Positions 27,018 through 36,092 of a stretch of 64,000 nucleotides of DNA are shown here, in pieces. Position 1 is the first letter of the stretch, and every line of letters starts with the position of its first letter. Source of the stretch: Paenibacillus taihuensis (GTDB taxonomy: Bacteria > Bacillota > Bacilli > Paenibacillales > Paenibacillaceae); assembly GCF_003386535.1 (NCBI RefSeq), contig NZ_QTTN01000008.1:124001-188000 (forward strand), read 5' to 3'. Under the pieces are notes generated by a model. That model saw nothing but the letters and a program-made list of their open reading frames with translations. It had not been told where the DNA came from and ran no database searches. The position numbers were made by a program, and so were the translations under genes.

Positions 27018-28883
27018 ATGGCCTTAGATGGAATTGTTACCCGTGCCATAACGCATGAGCTGGAAGCTTGTGTCGGCGCACGCATTTATAAAATACATCA
27101 ACCCGGACCTCACGATCTTGTGATCCAGATCCGCGGAGGCGGCGTTCAAGGGAAGCTGCTGATCTCGGCCAATCCGACGTATCCGCGCATGCATCTCACG
27201 GAGCAATCTTTCATTAATCCGCTGGAAGCGCCGATGTTCTGCATGCTGCTTCGCAAGCACTGCGAAGGTGCCGTCATCGAAGCCGTGCGGCAAGTCGGCA
27301 ATGAGCGGATTATTCATCTGGATGTGAGGCAGCGCGATGAACTCGGCGATATGTCCTTCAAGCGGATTATTATCGAGCTGATGGGCAAGCACAGCAACAT
27401 TATTCTTGTGGATGCTGCAACGGAAATGATTCATGATGGCATCCATCATGTCACGCCGATGATCAGCAGCTACCGTGTTATCATGCCAGGCACAACGTAT
27501 GTTGCACCGCCTGAGCAAGGCAAAGATGATCCGCTTGCAATTGAGGATGAAGCGACTTTCACCGTAGCGCTCAAGCAAACTGCGGACGCGCTCATCAATC
27601 CGCCGATTCCGGATGAGGACAGCATTCATTTCGGCACGGTGCCGAGAGCGGCGGACCCTGCTTCAATTGCGCCTGGGCAGCTGCTAGTCGCTGCTTTCAG
27701 CGGCCTTAGCCCGCTTCTGGCGAAAGAGATTGCACACCGCAGCGCGGCATCCGCAGCTTCAGGTGCGGACGATTCGCAGCTTCTGAACGGCGCTGATCAC
27801 ATCGAGTCAAACGCTGCGCGGATGTGGCCAGCTTTTCGCGACATGATGGAGCAGTTCCGCTCGAACCGTTATGAGCCGCAGCTTGTTACGACTTCGCCAA
27901 GCGGCAAAGCTTCCTTCTCCGTAACTGCGCTCACGCATCTCGCCGGCGATGTCACCACATTCGAGACGGTGAGCCAGTGCTTGGAAGCCTTCTATGGCGA
28001 TAAGGCAGAGCGTGATATCGTCAAGCAGCGCGTCTCTGACCTGATAAAGTTTCTGCAAAATGAACGGAACAAAAATGCGAAGAAGCTCGATAAGCTGGAG
28101 GAAACGCTGCAGGAAGCGGAAGGTGCCGACAAGTTACGCAGTCTCGGCGAGCTGGTGACGATGAATCTTCATGCGATCCAGCGCGGGGATGACGTTGTCG
28201 AGACGATCGACTATTATGACGATGAGCAGCCGATCATTCAGATCCCCCTTGATCCGCAGCTGACGCCGTCTCAGAACGCACAGCGGTATTTCAAGAAGTA
28301 CACGAAGTTCCGCAACAGCTTGACGATCGTGGCTGAGCAGATGGAACGCACGACGGAAGAAATGACCTATCTGGAATCGCTGCTGCAGCAGCTTGAGAGC
28401 GCCTCGTTATCCGATATCGATGAGATTCGTGACGAGCTTGTCGAGCAAGGCTACATGCGTTCCCGCGAGAAGCGCGGCGCGAAGAAGCGCAAGCCGAAGC
28501 AGCCGGCGCTGCTTTGCTACACGTCATCGGAAGGCATCCCGATCTTCGTTGGGAAGAACAATACGCAGAATGATTTTCTGACGAACAAAGCTTCCGCTCC
28601 GAACGATACGTGGCTCCATACGAAGGACATTCCCGGCTCTCACGTCGTCATTCGGGGGACAACCTTCGGCGATGAGACGCTGGAGGAAGCGGCGATGCTC
28701 GCCGCGCACTACAGCCAGGCGAAGTCTTCCAGTCTCGTGCCGGTGGATTACACGTTGATCCGCCATGTGAAAAAGCCAAGCGGCGCGAAGCCGGGCTATG
28801 TCATTTACGACAACCAGAAAACACTGTTCATCACACCAGATGAGCAGCGCATAAAGGGACTTCCATCCGTAATCAAGCAATAA
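27018..28883 (+). CDS. rqcH: Ribosome-associated quality control protein RqcH (Rqc2/NFACT family)
   Basis: 621 residues from the ATG 27018, with AAAGGAG 8 bp upstream. It has the N-terminal NFACT-N fold (MALDGIVTRAITHELEACVG), a long central coiled coil (about 395-450 and 490-530) and the C-terminal NFACT-R domain with DTWLHTKDIPGSHVVIRG. RqcH recruits tRNA-Ala to stalled 50S subunits and adds alanine tails that mark nascent chains for ClpXP. At the site where the family DR motif is expected I read E96-R97, a conservative change if the alignment is right. It is about 50 residues longer than I recall for B. subtilis. Confidence 0.95.
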   Translation: MALDGIVTRAITHELEACVGARIYKIHQPGPHDLVIQIRGGGVQGKLLISANPTYPRMHLTEQSFINPLEAPMFCMLLRKHCEGAVIEAVRQVGNERIIHLDVRQRDELGDMSFKRIIIELMGKHSNIILVDAATEMIHDGIHHVTPMISSYRVIMPGTTYVAPPEQGKDDPLAIEDEATFTVALKQTADALINPPIPDEDSIHFGTVPRAADPASIAPGQLLVAAFSGLSPLLAKEIAHRSAASAASGADDSQLLNGADHIESNAARMWPAFRDMMEQFRSNRYEPQLVTTSPSGKASFSVTALTHLAGDVTTFETVSQCLEAFYGDKAERDIVKQRVSDLIKFLQNERNKNAKKLDKLEETLQEAEGADKLRSLGELVTMNLHAIQRGDDVVETIDYYDDEQPIIQIPLDPQLTPSQNAQRYFKKYTKFRNSLTIVAEQMERTTEEMTYLESLLQQLESASLSDIDEIRDELVEQGYMRSREKRGAKKRKPKQPALLCYTSSEGIPIFVGKNNTQNDFLTNKASAPNDTWLHTKDIPGSHVVIRGTTFGDETLEEAAMLAAHYSQAKSSSLVPVDYTLIRHVKKPSGAKPGYVIYDNQKTLFITPDEQRIKGLPSVIKQ

Positions 28884-28906
28884 GCAATTGTGCAATAACC
28901 GAAAAG

Positions 28907-28966
28907 AAAAGACACGAGTTCATGCAGCAGAGCACTCTCCGCTGTAACGTAACTCGTGTCTTTTTT
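28907..28966. terminator. Bidirectional terminator between rqcH and the PHP gene
   Basis: GACACGAGTT ... AACTCGTGTC with T-runs on both outer sides and a roughly 30-base loop region. It serves two convergent genes. Confidence 0.85.
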
Positions 28967-28968
28967 AT

Positions 28969-29817
28969 CTAGTCTTGTTTCAATTGATCCAACACTTCGA
29001 TGCCGACTGACCTCGAACCAAGCTCGCCGTGAAAAACAATCCCTTGCCGCTCGCCGTGATAATCGGAGCCGCCGGTCACAATCAAGCCGTAACGCTTCGC
29101 AAGCTCCATATACCGCGCTTCATCCGCCTCAGAATGATCGGAGTGGTACACTTCGATCCCTTGAGCGCCAGCTGCAATAATCTGTTCGACAAGCGCGTCG
29201 CTGCCATATAAACCCGGATGCGCGATAACGCAGGTCCCGCCCGCTTCCTTGATCCAAGCAATCGCTTCGAACGGATGCAGCCGCGGGGGATTCATATAAG
29301 CTGCTCCTTCACTCCCGAGGTAGCGGTCGAACGCTTCCTGCATGGAGCTGACGTACCCTTTGGAGAGCAATACTGCCGCGATATGCGGTCGCCCGATTGA
29401 ACCGCCGTCCTTCCCTTGTGCACGCGCTTCTGCGATCACTTCGTCCATAGTTATGGAGCAGCCAAGCTCGCACAGTTTCCGGGCGATCATATCGTTGCGG
29501 CGATCGCGTACGGAGACGAGTGTACCCAGCTTTGCACGCCATTCTTCGCTCTGCCAATCGATATAGTAACCGAGCATATGAATGTCGCGGCCTTCCGCCA
29601 CCGTACTGATCTCCACACCGGGAACGACAGTTATGCCAAGCCGTTCGCCAGCCTCCAGTGCCTCAGCGATACCATCCACCGTATCATGATCGGTAATCGC
29701 GACAGCCCCAAGTCCTCGCTCCTTCGCTAACGCTACGACCTCTGCTGGCCGCATCGTACCGTCAGACGCGGTTGTATGTGAGTGCAAATCAGCCTGTCCA
29801 TCCCTATTTACAGCCAT
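28969..29817 (-). CDS. PHP domain phosphoesterase
   Basis: 282 residues. The metal-binding motifs DLHSHTTASDGTM (about 10-22), ITDHDTVDG, CVIAHPGLYG and GGSDYHGE are those of the PHP family that includes E. coli RNase AM/YciV (3',5'-nucleotide bisphosphate phosphatase). Likely a cytoplasmic phosphoesterase acting on nucleotides or short RNA. Its start overlaps the end of the LysR gene by 10 bases, so it is co-translated with it. Confidence 0.9.
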   Translation of the reverse strand: MAVNRDGQADLHSHTTASDGTMRPAEVVALAKERGLGAVAITDHDTVDGIAEALEAGERLGITVVPGVEISTVAEGRDIHMLGYYIDWQSEEWRAKLGTLVSVRDRRNDMIARKLCELGCSITMDEVIAEARAQGKDGGSIGRPHIAAVLLSKGYVSSMQEAFDRYLGSEGAAYMNPPRLHPFEAIAWIKEAGGTCVIAHPGLYGSDALVEQIIAAGAQGIEVYHSDHSEADEARYMELAKRYGLIVTGGSDYHGERQGIVFHGELGSRSVGIEVLDQLKQD

Positions 29818-30719
29818 TGGTGCAAATCCCTCTCTCTCAAAAAGGTTAGGAACGTCACCGCCGAAATCGGCAGCAGTGCCGACTTCAAGAAGATCGAGTA
29901 AAATTGCCGCTTGAACTGCACATCCCGAATCGGAATCGTCTGAATGAGGCCAAGGGCAAGCTCATGTTTCACCGAAGAGCTCGATACGAAGGAAATGCCG
30001 AGTCCCGCTTCTACAGCCGACTTCACCGCCCCCGTGCTGCCAAGCTCCATCACAATCTTCATCGTGGTCAAATCGATATTCTTCGTTCGCAGCACATCCT
30101 CCATAACAAGACGCGTGCCCGATCCTTGCTCACGCAGGACGAACGGATAATTCATGACTTCCTCAAGCTCAACTTCCGTCGAACCGGCGAGCGGATGCGA
30201 TTTGCCCACGATCAGTTTCAGTTCATCGCTCATGACCGCTTCCATATGCATGTCGGGATGATTGACAGGCGCCTCGACGAGGCCGAAGTTCAGCTGATGG
30301 TTGATGATATCTTCCATGATCTGCGCCGTGTTCATCACTTTCATGCTGATCGCGATGTGCGGATACTCCGAACCGAACGGACCTAGCAGCCGCGGCAAAA
30401 TATATTCGCCAATCGTCAAGCTGGCCCCAAGCTGCAGCCGTCCTTTAAGCTGCTTGGTGAATTTCGACATTTGCACGTCCGTATCCCGGATAAGTTCAAT
30501 GCTTCGTCTGGCATAAGGCATAAGAGCTCGTCCTGCCTCCGTCAGCTCGATCCGCTTCGTGGACCGCTGCAGCAGCTTCGTGCCAAAATAATCTTCAAGC
30601 GACTGGACCTGCATCGTCACAGCCGGCTGGGTCATGTGAAGCGCTTGCGCAGCTGCCGAGAAGCTCCCCCGCTCCGCAACCGTGTAGAAAATATGGAGCT
30701 GATGAAAATTAAGCGCCAT
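29808..30719 (-). CDS. LysR family transcriptional regulator
   Basis: 303 residues from the ATG at 30717-30719, chosen because MALNFHQLHIFYTVAERGSFSAAAQALHMTQPAVTMQ is the canonical LysR helix-turn-helix start; upstream codons are possible. The C-terminal effector domain (about 90-295) is of the CysL/CbbR type. The effector is unknown. No divergent target gene is visible; the neighbour PHP gene overlaps it downstream. Confidence 0.93.
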   Translation of the reverse strand: MALNFHQLHIFYTVAERGSFSAAAQALHMTQPAVTMQVQSLEDYFGTKLLQRSTKRIELTEAGRALMPYARRSIELIRDTDVQMSKFTKQLKGRLQLGASLTIGEYILPRLLGPFGSEYPHIAISMKVMNTAQIMEDIINHQLNFGLVEAPVNHPDMHMEAVMSDELKLIVGKSHPLAGSTEVELEEVMNYPFVLREQGSGTRLVMEDVLRTKNIDLTTMKIVMELGSTGAVKSAVEAGLGISFVSSSSVKHELALGLIQTIPIRDVQFKRQFYSIFLKSALLPISAVTFLTFLRERDLHQWL

Positions 30720-30812
30720 GAAGGGCATCCCTTCCTTTCTCTTTGGAACCATTATACAACATTACAGGATAACGGGAATACGGAAGCTTTCACCTCAGTT
30801 ATTATATGGAAA

Positions 30813-30850
30813 ATGCAAAAAGCATGAGCTATCAAGGAGCCCATGCTTTA
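30813..30850 (-). terminator. Terminator of the 145-residue hypothetical gene
   Basis: Minus strand: 12-bp stem AAAGCATGGGCT / AGCTCATGCTTT (one G-U), 7-base loop, TTTTT end. It lies 25 bp after the stop of the hypothetical gene. Confidence 0.85.
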
Positions 30851-30873
30851 CGTTACCCAGTTAATGTAAGTTA

Positions 30874-31311
30874 TTATTTCCGCTTCCTACTATTTTTAAT
30901 TAATGTCATTCTTCTGGAATGTCGGAGCCACGAGTAATACGACTTCAGATCTCGTAGTTCTATAGTCTCAGACATTCTTCCGAGAAACGTGACGACAATC
31001 ATCTTGTGGAGCGGCCCGCCTGCGAGATCGGTCTCATTCTCGATCACGGTAAACTCTGCGACGAATACAAGATCGTCATCAATTAAGTACACATCCTGCT
31101 CATTGCGATAATAAGGCTCTACACGCCTTTGCTTCAACGTTTGCCACATAAAATCTGCGATATCCTCGAAGCCTGTTTTCTCGCTTTCGACTCGATCAAC
31201 CCATCGGCTCCTGGCGTGGTTCGTGATGACGATATCCGCAACTTTCTTGTCACCAAGTGCGATGTGAAATGTCTCGTAGGTGCTCCATCTTTCAGTCATC
31301 TTGTCTTTCAC
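30874..31311 (-). CDS. Conserved-looking hypothetical protein (145 aa)
   Basis: 145 residues, GTG start with GGGAGGGG about 9 bp before it. Not recognised. It is soluble and rich in charged residues, with HARSRWVDRVE near residue 32, VEPYYRNEQDVYLIDDDLVFVAEFTVIENE in the middle and a basic C-terminus NSRKRK. It is transcribed alone: promoter at 31368-31395 and terminator at 30813. Having its own expression signals argues that it is a real gene. Confidence 0.75.
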   Translation of the reverse strand: MKDKMTERWSTYETFHIALGDKKVADIVITNHARSRWVDRVESEKTGFEDIADFMWQTLKQRRVEPYYRNEQDVYLIDDDLVFVAEFTVIENETDLAGGPLHKMIVVTFLGRMSETIELRDLKSYYSWLRHSRRMTLIKNSRKRK

Positions 31312-31367
31312 CGCAATCCACCCCTCCCCGGAAGTAGGACTTATTATCTATATGTACTTTCCATTTT

Positions 31368-31395
31368 ATTGTAGCATGCCTGTCCGATATTTCAA
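31368..31395 (-). promoter_or_regulatory. Predicted sigma-A promoter of the 145-residue hypothetical gene
   Basis: Minus strand: -35 TTGAAA (31390-31395), 16-bp spacer, -10 TACAAT (31368-31373). Confidence 0.6.
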
Positions 31396-31448
31396 CATTA
31401 AAATAAACAGGCTCCATTTATGGGACTAACTGGGTTTCGAAAGTTGTA

Positions 31449-31484
31449 AAAAAAAGCCTCGCCGTTCAATGATTGGCGAGACTT
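31449..31484 (-). terminator. Terminator after ylbG
   Basis: Minus strand AGTCTCGCC, 11-base loop, GGCGAGGCT, then at least seven Ts. Confidence 0.9.
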
Positions 31485-31495
31485 TCTTGTTGACT

Positions 31496-31759
31496 TTATA
31501 AGCTGTAAAATCGAGTTTTGTCTGGAACACCTTGCGTATATTCCGTTTTGATCTCATTTCGGTACGAACGCTCAATCCGCTTCACGAATGGAAGCCGGCC
31601 CATGTTCCGAACAACCTCTTCCGCACGGTCTGCGTTCATGTACATGACGACATAATGCATTTTGCGTGACATGTAATGAACGGTGCCGTATTTCTCTAAA
31701 TTGCGGGCTGCTTTCAGATCGCTCACCCACACGATATAACCAACACGTTCCGAAAACAT
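31496..31759 (-). CDS. ylbG: YlbG family protein (DUF2129)
   Basis: 87 residues with the family pattern RVGYIVWVSDLKAARNLEKYGTVHYMSRKMHYVVMYMN and FVKRIERSYR. The function is unknown; it is typically adjacent to ylbF, as here (30 bp downstream). A Shine-Dalgarno of the AGAGGGG type precedes the start. It shares a transcript with ylbF, ended by the terminator at 31449. Confidence 0.92.
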   Translation of the reverse strand: MFSERVGYIVWVSDLKAARNLEKYGTVHYMSRKMHYVVMYMNADRAEEVVRNMGRLPFVKRIERSYRNEIKTEYTQGVPDKTRFYSL

Positions 31760-31789
31760 GGTAGTCCCCCGTTTCCCCTCTGGTAAAAA

Positions 31790-32317
31790 CTAACCGCAGC
31801 CGCCGCTTCCGCAGCTGCACGAACCGCCGCTTCCGCAGCCGCCGCCCTTAGGCAGCGGATCATTGCTCGGCACCTTGATCGTCTCGGAGACCGAGTACGC
31901 GATCTCCTTCGCAATGTCGTGAAGCATGTCATCTACCGCCTGCTCCGCCGCTTTAAACTTGCTTACGCATTCGATTTCCCCGAGCTGCTGCTCGATTGCG
32001 ACGACTTTATCCTTCGCCGAGTTGTAGTCGGGATGAAAGCGTCCGAAGCGCTCGCATTCCGTGAACAGCTCCTTCGCTTTATCGAACTGCTTCACAAGCT
32101 GATGCACCTGTGCGTCCCGGTCGACAACTTGTTTCCAATATGCGTATTCGGCTACTTCTGCCGACTGGTTTATCATATCGCCAATTTCATAGGCGTTTAA
32201 CAGCAGTTGCCCCATATCCAGCGATGAAATTTCACTCCCGCCATAAGCATCGAATGCTTCGTAGGTCGGCAAGTTCATTTCCACGCTATCAGGGTCTGAT
32301 AATGATATCGTTCTCAA
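31790..32317 (-). CDS. ylbF: YlbF family regulator (DUF964) with a Gly/Cys-rich tail
   Basis: 175 residues. The central YlbF/YmcA helical domain (about 40-140; LLLNAYEIGDMINQSAEVAEYAYWK ... HPDYNSAKDKV) is followed by a tail GGGCGSGGSCSCGSGGCG with four cysteines in the last 17 residues. In B. subtilis YlbF, YmcA and YaaT form a complex that binds Fe-S clusters and modulates RNase Y mRNA processing, competence, sporulation and biofilm. The start is a TTG with AAAGGGG 8-9 bp upstream; the first ATG (32278) has no ribosome-binding site. ylbG follows. Confidence 0.9.
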   Translation of the reverse strand: MRTISLSDPDSVEMNLPTYEAFDAYGGSEISSLDMGQLLLNAYEIGDMINQSAEVAEYAYWKQVVDRDAQVHQLVKQFDKAKELFTECERFGRFHPDYNSAKDKVVAIEQQLGEIECVSKFKAAEQAVDDMLHDIAKEIAYSVSETIKVPSNDPLPKGGGCGSGGSCSCGSGGCG

Positions 32318-32361
32318 TTTTATCCGCCCCTTTATGAACTTCAGGCTAGCGCCTAGTTCCC

Positions 32362-32390
32362 ATCATATCATATCGATAGATAAGAAGAAA
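32362..32390 (-). promoter_or_regulatory. Possible promoter of ylbF-ylbG
   Basis: Minus strand: -10 TATGAT (32362-32367), 17-bp spacer, weak -35 TTTCTT (32385-32390). Confidence 0.35.
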
Positions 32391-32404
32391 CGGGAGAAGA
32401 GAAC

Positions 32405-34273
32405 TTAATAATAGAGTGTCCCCTCCGGCAGCAAGAGCATCATCTCCTGCCACATGTCGGGCTGAAGCAACACCTTCAAGCAGTTCTCGCCTTCCTGCAA
32501 ATGGCCGACTACCGCCCATCTGCCTCCCTCTTCGACAATGCGTTCAGGAATAAACGGCTTGATTTCGCCTTCACAGCTTAGTTTAACCGCTGACCGCCAG
32601 CTTAACGCCTGTTCCATCAGTTCCCTCCGCGTGGAATGATGATACGTTCGGAAATGCTTCAGCCACATCGCGGGTACGGACTCAATGCCTGCGAAGAGTG
32701 TACGGACAGCTTTTCGTTCGAAAATAAGCTCATAGGTTTGACCGCTGTTGCTGCTGTTGATGCTGTTGATGCTGCCCAGCAGGTATGGTTCGTTATCGTT
32801 CGGGTTTGAAGCATGCAGCGTCACAGATACGGTCGAAGCAGGATCGGTGGAATCGATGGAATCGGTGGAATTGGCAGCAGGCTTCAATGCCGATCCATGA
32901 GCGCTCATCCCGATGGTGATCGCAGCTCGCATCGTTTCTGGAAGCGGCTCATCCGCAGCCGATGCCGATTCCAACACACGAATGACCATCGCGCTATCCA
33001 TCCCCTGTTCAGCAGCGCGCTTATAGCTGCGTTCCGTCATCCGGTAGACGGTTATCCGGTCGGTTCTACGCCGCTCAGCAATTAACTCGAGCTGCCATCT
33101 GACCGCATAAGGACTGTCTTCTTGCACATAAATATCGCCGTCCGGCGTGAATTGCAGCGCTGCACAGCTTATCATAAAGCGCTGCTCAGCTTCAACGTGA
33201 GTTCCATTGTCAGCGTCGTCAAGCTCTTCAAGTACGTTCGGCTGAATCAGCCATCTAAACACAGCCGCACCGGATTCGTCCTCCGCTGCTTCCATCCAGC
33301 CTAATGTCCGAAGCAGCTGAGACCATGCCGCAATGGTTGATTGCAGCGGCTTCGCCAGGACATTGCTGCTCATATGTTGCAGCTGTTCTTCCACATCGGC
33401 AGCCCGGTACCACGTGTATGCTGTGGATTGCGCGCATAGCTGTGCAGCACTTACTGACGCTGCAGCGCTGTTGTTGCAGAGCAGCTCCAGTACACGTTGA
33501 AGCAGCTTTGCTTCTCGAACCTGGGCTGGCTGTGCTTGCCACGCCTGCCACACCGCCTCATCCAAGAGATACGCGGACTTGTGTTCGATAAGCCAGCCCT
33601 CCTGTAGAGCCAGCAGAAGCATAATGGCAAGCGGCAGCGGATACAGCTGAGCGACACCCGATTGGGTCAGCTCAGTAACGCATAGCAGCTGTTCACTGTC
33701 ATAGAACAGCTGCGCGCCAACAGCGTCGATCGAACGCTTCGTAAGCACGCCTTTGGCTGTCCGCTTCATGCCCGCATTCTGCAGCGCTGCCATTGCATGA
33801 AGCAGCTGCCCGCTTAATGGAGGCACATAGCCCTCGCAGCCGTCGATGGGCACAATGTCGTATGCATCGATCTCCGGCAGTGCAGGAAGCCGCTTCTCTT
33901 CTAGCATCTCGCGATACCAGACCGAGTACATGTCGCTCGGGAAGACGTACAGCCTCTCGCCCCATCCTCTTCGTACCGCGAACACGATGCCCGCTTCCTG
34001 CAGCTGCAGAAGGCCGATTCGCAGCTCAGAGCCGGCCAGCCGCGGCTTGGCAGCCTGAAGCAGCTGCTCTTCACTGAACAATGCTCGTCCGAATCCGAGC
34101 ATAATGACCTCAAGCACGTAGCGTGCGGGCTGTTCTAACCTCCGCCATGCCTCTCTCGCGCAGGCTCTCGCAAGCAGCGAATCCGGCCAAGCCATCCCGC
34201 GCCAAACCGCATGTTCAGCGATCTGAAGCCTCTGCTCTTCGCTCAGTTTCCCTGCAATTTCAACAAGCTTCAC
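32405..34273 (-). CDS. Large helicase-associated protein, partner of the XPB helicase
   Basis: 622 residues. I recognise no enzymatic motif. The chain is helical and Leu/Ala/Gln-rich, and its C-terminal third resembles helicase-associated domains found next to XPB-type helicases. A low-complexity Ser/Asp/Asn stretch (about residues 475-530) comes from short tandem DNA repeats. The GTG start overlaps the helicase stop by 4 bases (GTGA), so the two are made together and may form a complex. The DNA-repair role is inferred from the partner only. Confidence 0.75.
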   Translation of the reverse strand: MKLVEIAGKLSEEQRLQIAEHAVWRGMAWPDSLLARACAREAWRRLEQPARYVLEVIMLGFGRALFSEEQLLQAAKPRLAGSELRIGLLQLQEAGIVFAVRRGWGERLYVFPSDMYSVWYREMLEEKRLPALPEIDAYDIVPIDGCEGYVPPLSGQLLHAMAALQNAGMKRTAKGVLTKRSIDAVGAQLFYDSEQLLCVTELTQSGVAQLYPLPLAIMLLLALQEGWLIEHKSAYLLDEAVWQAWQAQPAQVREAKLLQRVLELLCNNSAAASVSAAQLCAQSTAYTWYRAADVEEQLQHMSSNVLAKPLQSTIAAWSQLLRTLGWMEAAEDESGAAVFRWLIQPNVLEELDDADNGTHVEAEQRFMISCAALQFTPDGDIYVQEDSPYAVRWQLELIAERRRTDRITVYRMTERSYKRAAEQGMDSAMVIRVLESASAADEPLPETMRAAITIGMSAHGSALKPAANSTDSIDSTDPASTVSVTLHASNPNDNEPYLLGSINSINSSNSGQTYELIFERKAVRTLFAGIESVPAMWLKHFRTYHHSTRRELMEQALSWRSAVKLSCEGEIKPFIPERIVEEGGRWAVVGHLQEGENCLKVLLQPDMWQEMMLLLPEGTLYY

Positions 34274-36000
34274 TGTGCTGCCTCCTGGCTCACTTCGTCT
34301 TCATCATAAGCTGCGATCTCGCCTTTCATCTCCGACCATTCGCGCAGCGAGTACCGGTAGCCCTGCTCCAGTAAGAACAGCTGTCGTCTGCTTGCATAAT
34401 CCGTCTCCTTCGTATGCTGGGAGACGACCGTGTAGAACCACGCCTGATTCTGACCAGCCTTCGGCCGTAGAATACGCCCTATGCGCTGCGCCTCTTCTTG
34501 CCTTGAGCCGTAGCTGCCCGACACTTGCACCGCTACTGCCGCATCAGGCAGATCCACGGCGAAATTCGCCACCTTCGAGACAACGAGGACGGGTATTTCC
34601 CCTGCCTTGAACTGCTCGTACAGCTTCGCCCGCTCCTCATGCGGCAGCTCGCCGGTCAAGATCGGCGCCTGCAGCTCCTCAGCGAGCCGGTGCAGCTGCG
34701 TCAGATACTGCCCGATCACAAGCGCAGGCTTCCCTGCATGATAGCGCAGCAATTCGCGCACGACCTCGATCTTCGCAGGATTCTCGCCCGCGATCCGTAT
34801 CTTCGATTTCTCTTCTGCGGCAACATATCCTTCAACCTCGTCATGCGCAAGCGGGAGGCGGATCTCCGTACAGGTAAGCGAAGCAATGTAATTTCGCTGC
34901 TCCAACGTCTTCCACGGCAGGTCGAACCGCTTCGGACCAATTAACGAGAACACGTCCTCCTCGTGTCCGTCCTCGCGGACAAGTGTCGCAGTAAGACCAA
35001 GCCGTCTTGTCGCCTGCAAATCAGCAGTCATACGGAACACTGGCGCTGGCAGCAAATGAACCTCGTCATAGATAATGAGCCCCCAATTCCGCTCCTGAAA
35101 CAGCCGCATATGGCTGTACTCATCGCTCTTCTGCCTCCGGCTCGTTAGGATCTGGTACGTCGCGATCGTGACCGGCTTAACGCCTTTTGACGCCGCCGCG
35201 TAGGTTCCGATCTCATCCTCCCTCAGCGTCGTCTTATCGAGCAGCTCCGATTTCCACTGCTGCACAGAGGTCACATTCGATGTCAGAATGAGCGTGTCGC
35301 AGCGCAGCCGCGCCAATGCGGCAATGCCGATAACCGTCTTGCCAGCGCCGCATGGCAGAACGAGCACGCCGCTGCCGCCATCCGCTTGCCCTTCCAGATA
35401 AAATAAATTTACCGCCCGCAGCTGATAATCTCTTAGCTCGAACGCTCTTCCAGCCGCCGTCCGATCTTTAAGCGATAATTCCAATGCTTCACCATGCCGG
35501 TAACCAGCCAGGTCAAGCACCGGATAACCGAGCCGAGTCAACTCTTGCTTCAGCAGCCCTCGCGCCTCAGGACGGACGACAAGCCTGCCATCTGCTGCTT
35601 CCGGTAAGCGCAAATATCCAGTGATTGTCTGATTGGCACGCAGTGTGTTCAGCAGTTCTTCTTCGCCAAGCAGCAGCAGCTGTCCCTCCGCGGTCAGCTG
35701 AAGCATCAGCTTGCCATAGCGATCCGCAAGTTTCCGAATGCCGCTCGTCACCTTCAGCGGCACCTCATAGCAGCTGTAGTCGCCTAGCGCACATATCATA
35801 TCTTTCGGCGTCATGCCTGCCGAAGCGGCATTCCAAATCGACATCGGCGTAATCCGGTAGGTGTGGATATGCCCGGGCCGCTTCGTTAAATCGGCAAAGC
35901 GGCTTAGCTGCTCTCGGGCAGCCTCCGCGTCCGTATGCCGGTCATCCAGCAGCACAGTAAAGTCTGCCTGTACGCATAAAGGCTTGTCTTCACGCTTCAT
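34270..36000 (-). CDS. XPB/Ssl2-type DEAD/DEAH repair helicase
   Basis: 576 residues from the ATG at 35998-36000; ATGs at 36009 and 36012 are alternatives and AGGGGG lies just upstream of all of them. An N-terminal XPB domain (about 1-190) precedes Walker A LPCGAGKTVIG, DEVH, the GLTATLVREDG motif and, in the second RecA lobe, the arginine-finger motif QEEAQRIGRILRPK. XPB proteins are 3'-5' helicases that open DNA in nucleotide excision repair or transcription. It is the first gene of a two-gene unit with the protein at 32405. Confidence 0.92.
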   Translation of the reverse strand: MKREDKPLCVQADFTVLLDDRHTDAEAAREQLSRFADLTKRPGHIHTYRITPMSIWNAASAGMTPKDMICALGDYSCYEVPLKVTSGIRKLADRYGKLMLQLTAEGQLLLLGEEELLNTLRANQTITGYLRLPEAADGRLVVRPEARGLLKQELTRLGYPVLDLAGYRHGEALELSLKDRTAAGRAFELRDYQLRAVNLFYLEGQADGGSGVLVLPCGAGKTVIGIAALARLRCDTLILTSNVTSVQQWKSELLDKTTLREDEIGTYAAASKGVKPVTIATYQILTSRRQKSDEYSHMRLFQERNWGLIIYDEVHLLPAPVFRMTADLQATRRLGLTATLVREDGHEEDVFSLIGPKRFDLPWKTLEQRNYIASLTCTEIRLPLAHDEVEGYVAAEEKSKIRIAGENPAKIEVVRELLRYHAGKPALVIGQYLTQLHRLAEELQAPILTGELPHEERAKLYEQFKAGEIPVLVVSKVANFAVDLPDAAVAVQVSGSYGSRQEEAQRIGRILRPKAGQNQAWFYTVVSQHTKETDYASRRQLFLLEQGYRYSLREWSEMKGEIAAYDEDEVSQEAAQ

Positions 36001-36092
36001 CACCTGCATCATCCCCCTGAATCGTGGCATTTTGCCCATAGTTGTCCTAATGTGTCTACAGGCTAGTATCCATTCAATCAGGCAAAATTATG

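Noticed and set aside
32741-32885. Frameshift suspected from the low-complexity stretch
   Set aside because: The reading frame and similarity continue on both sides without a shift.
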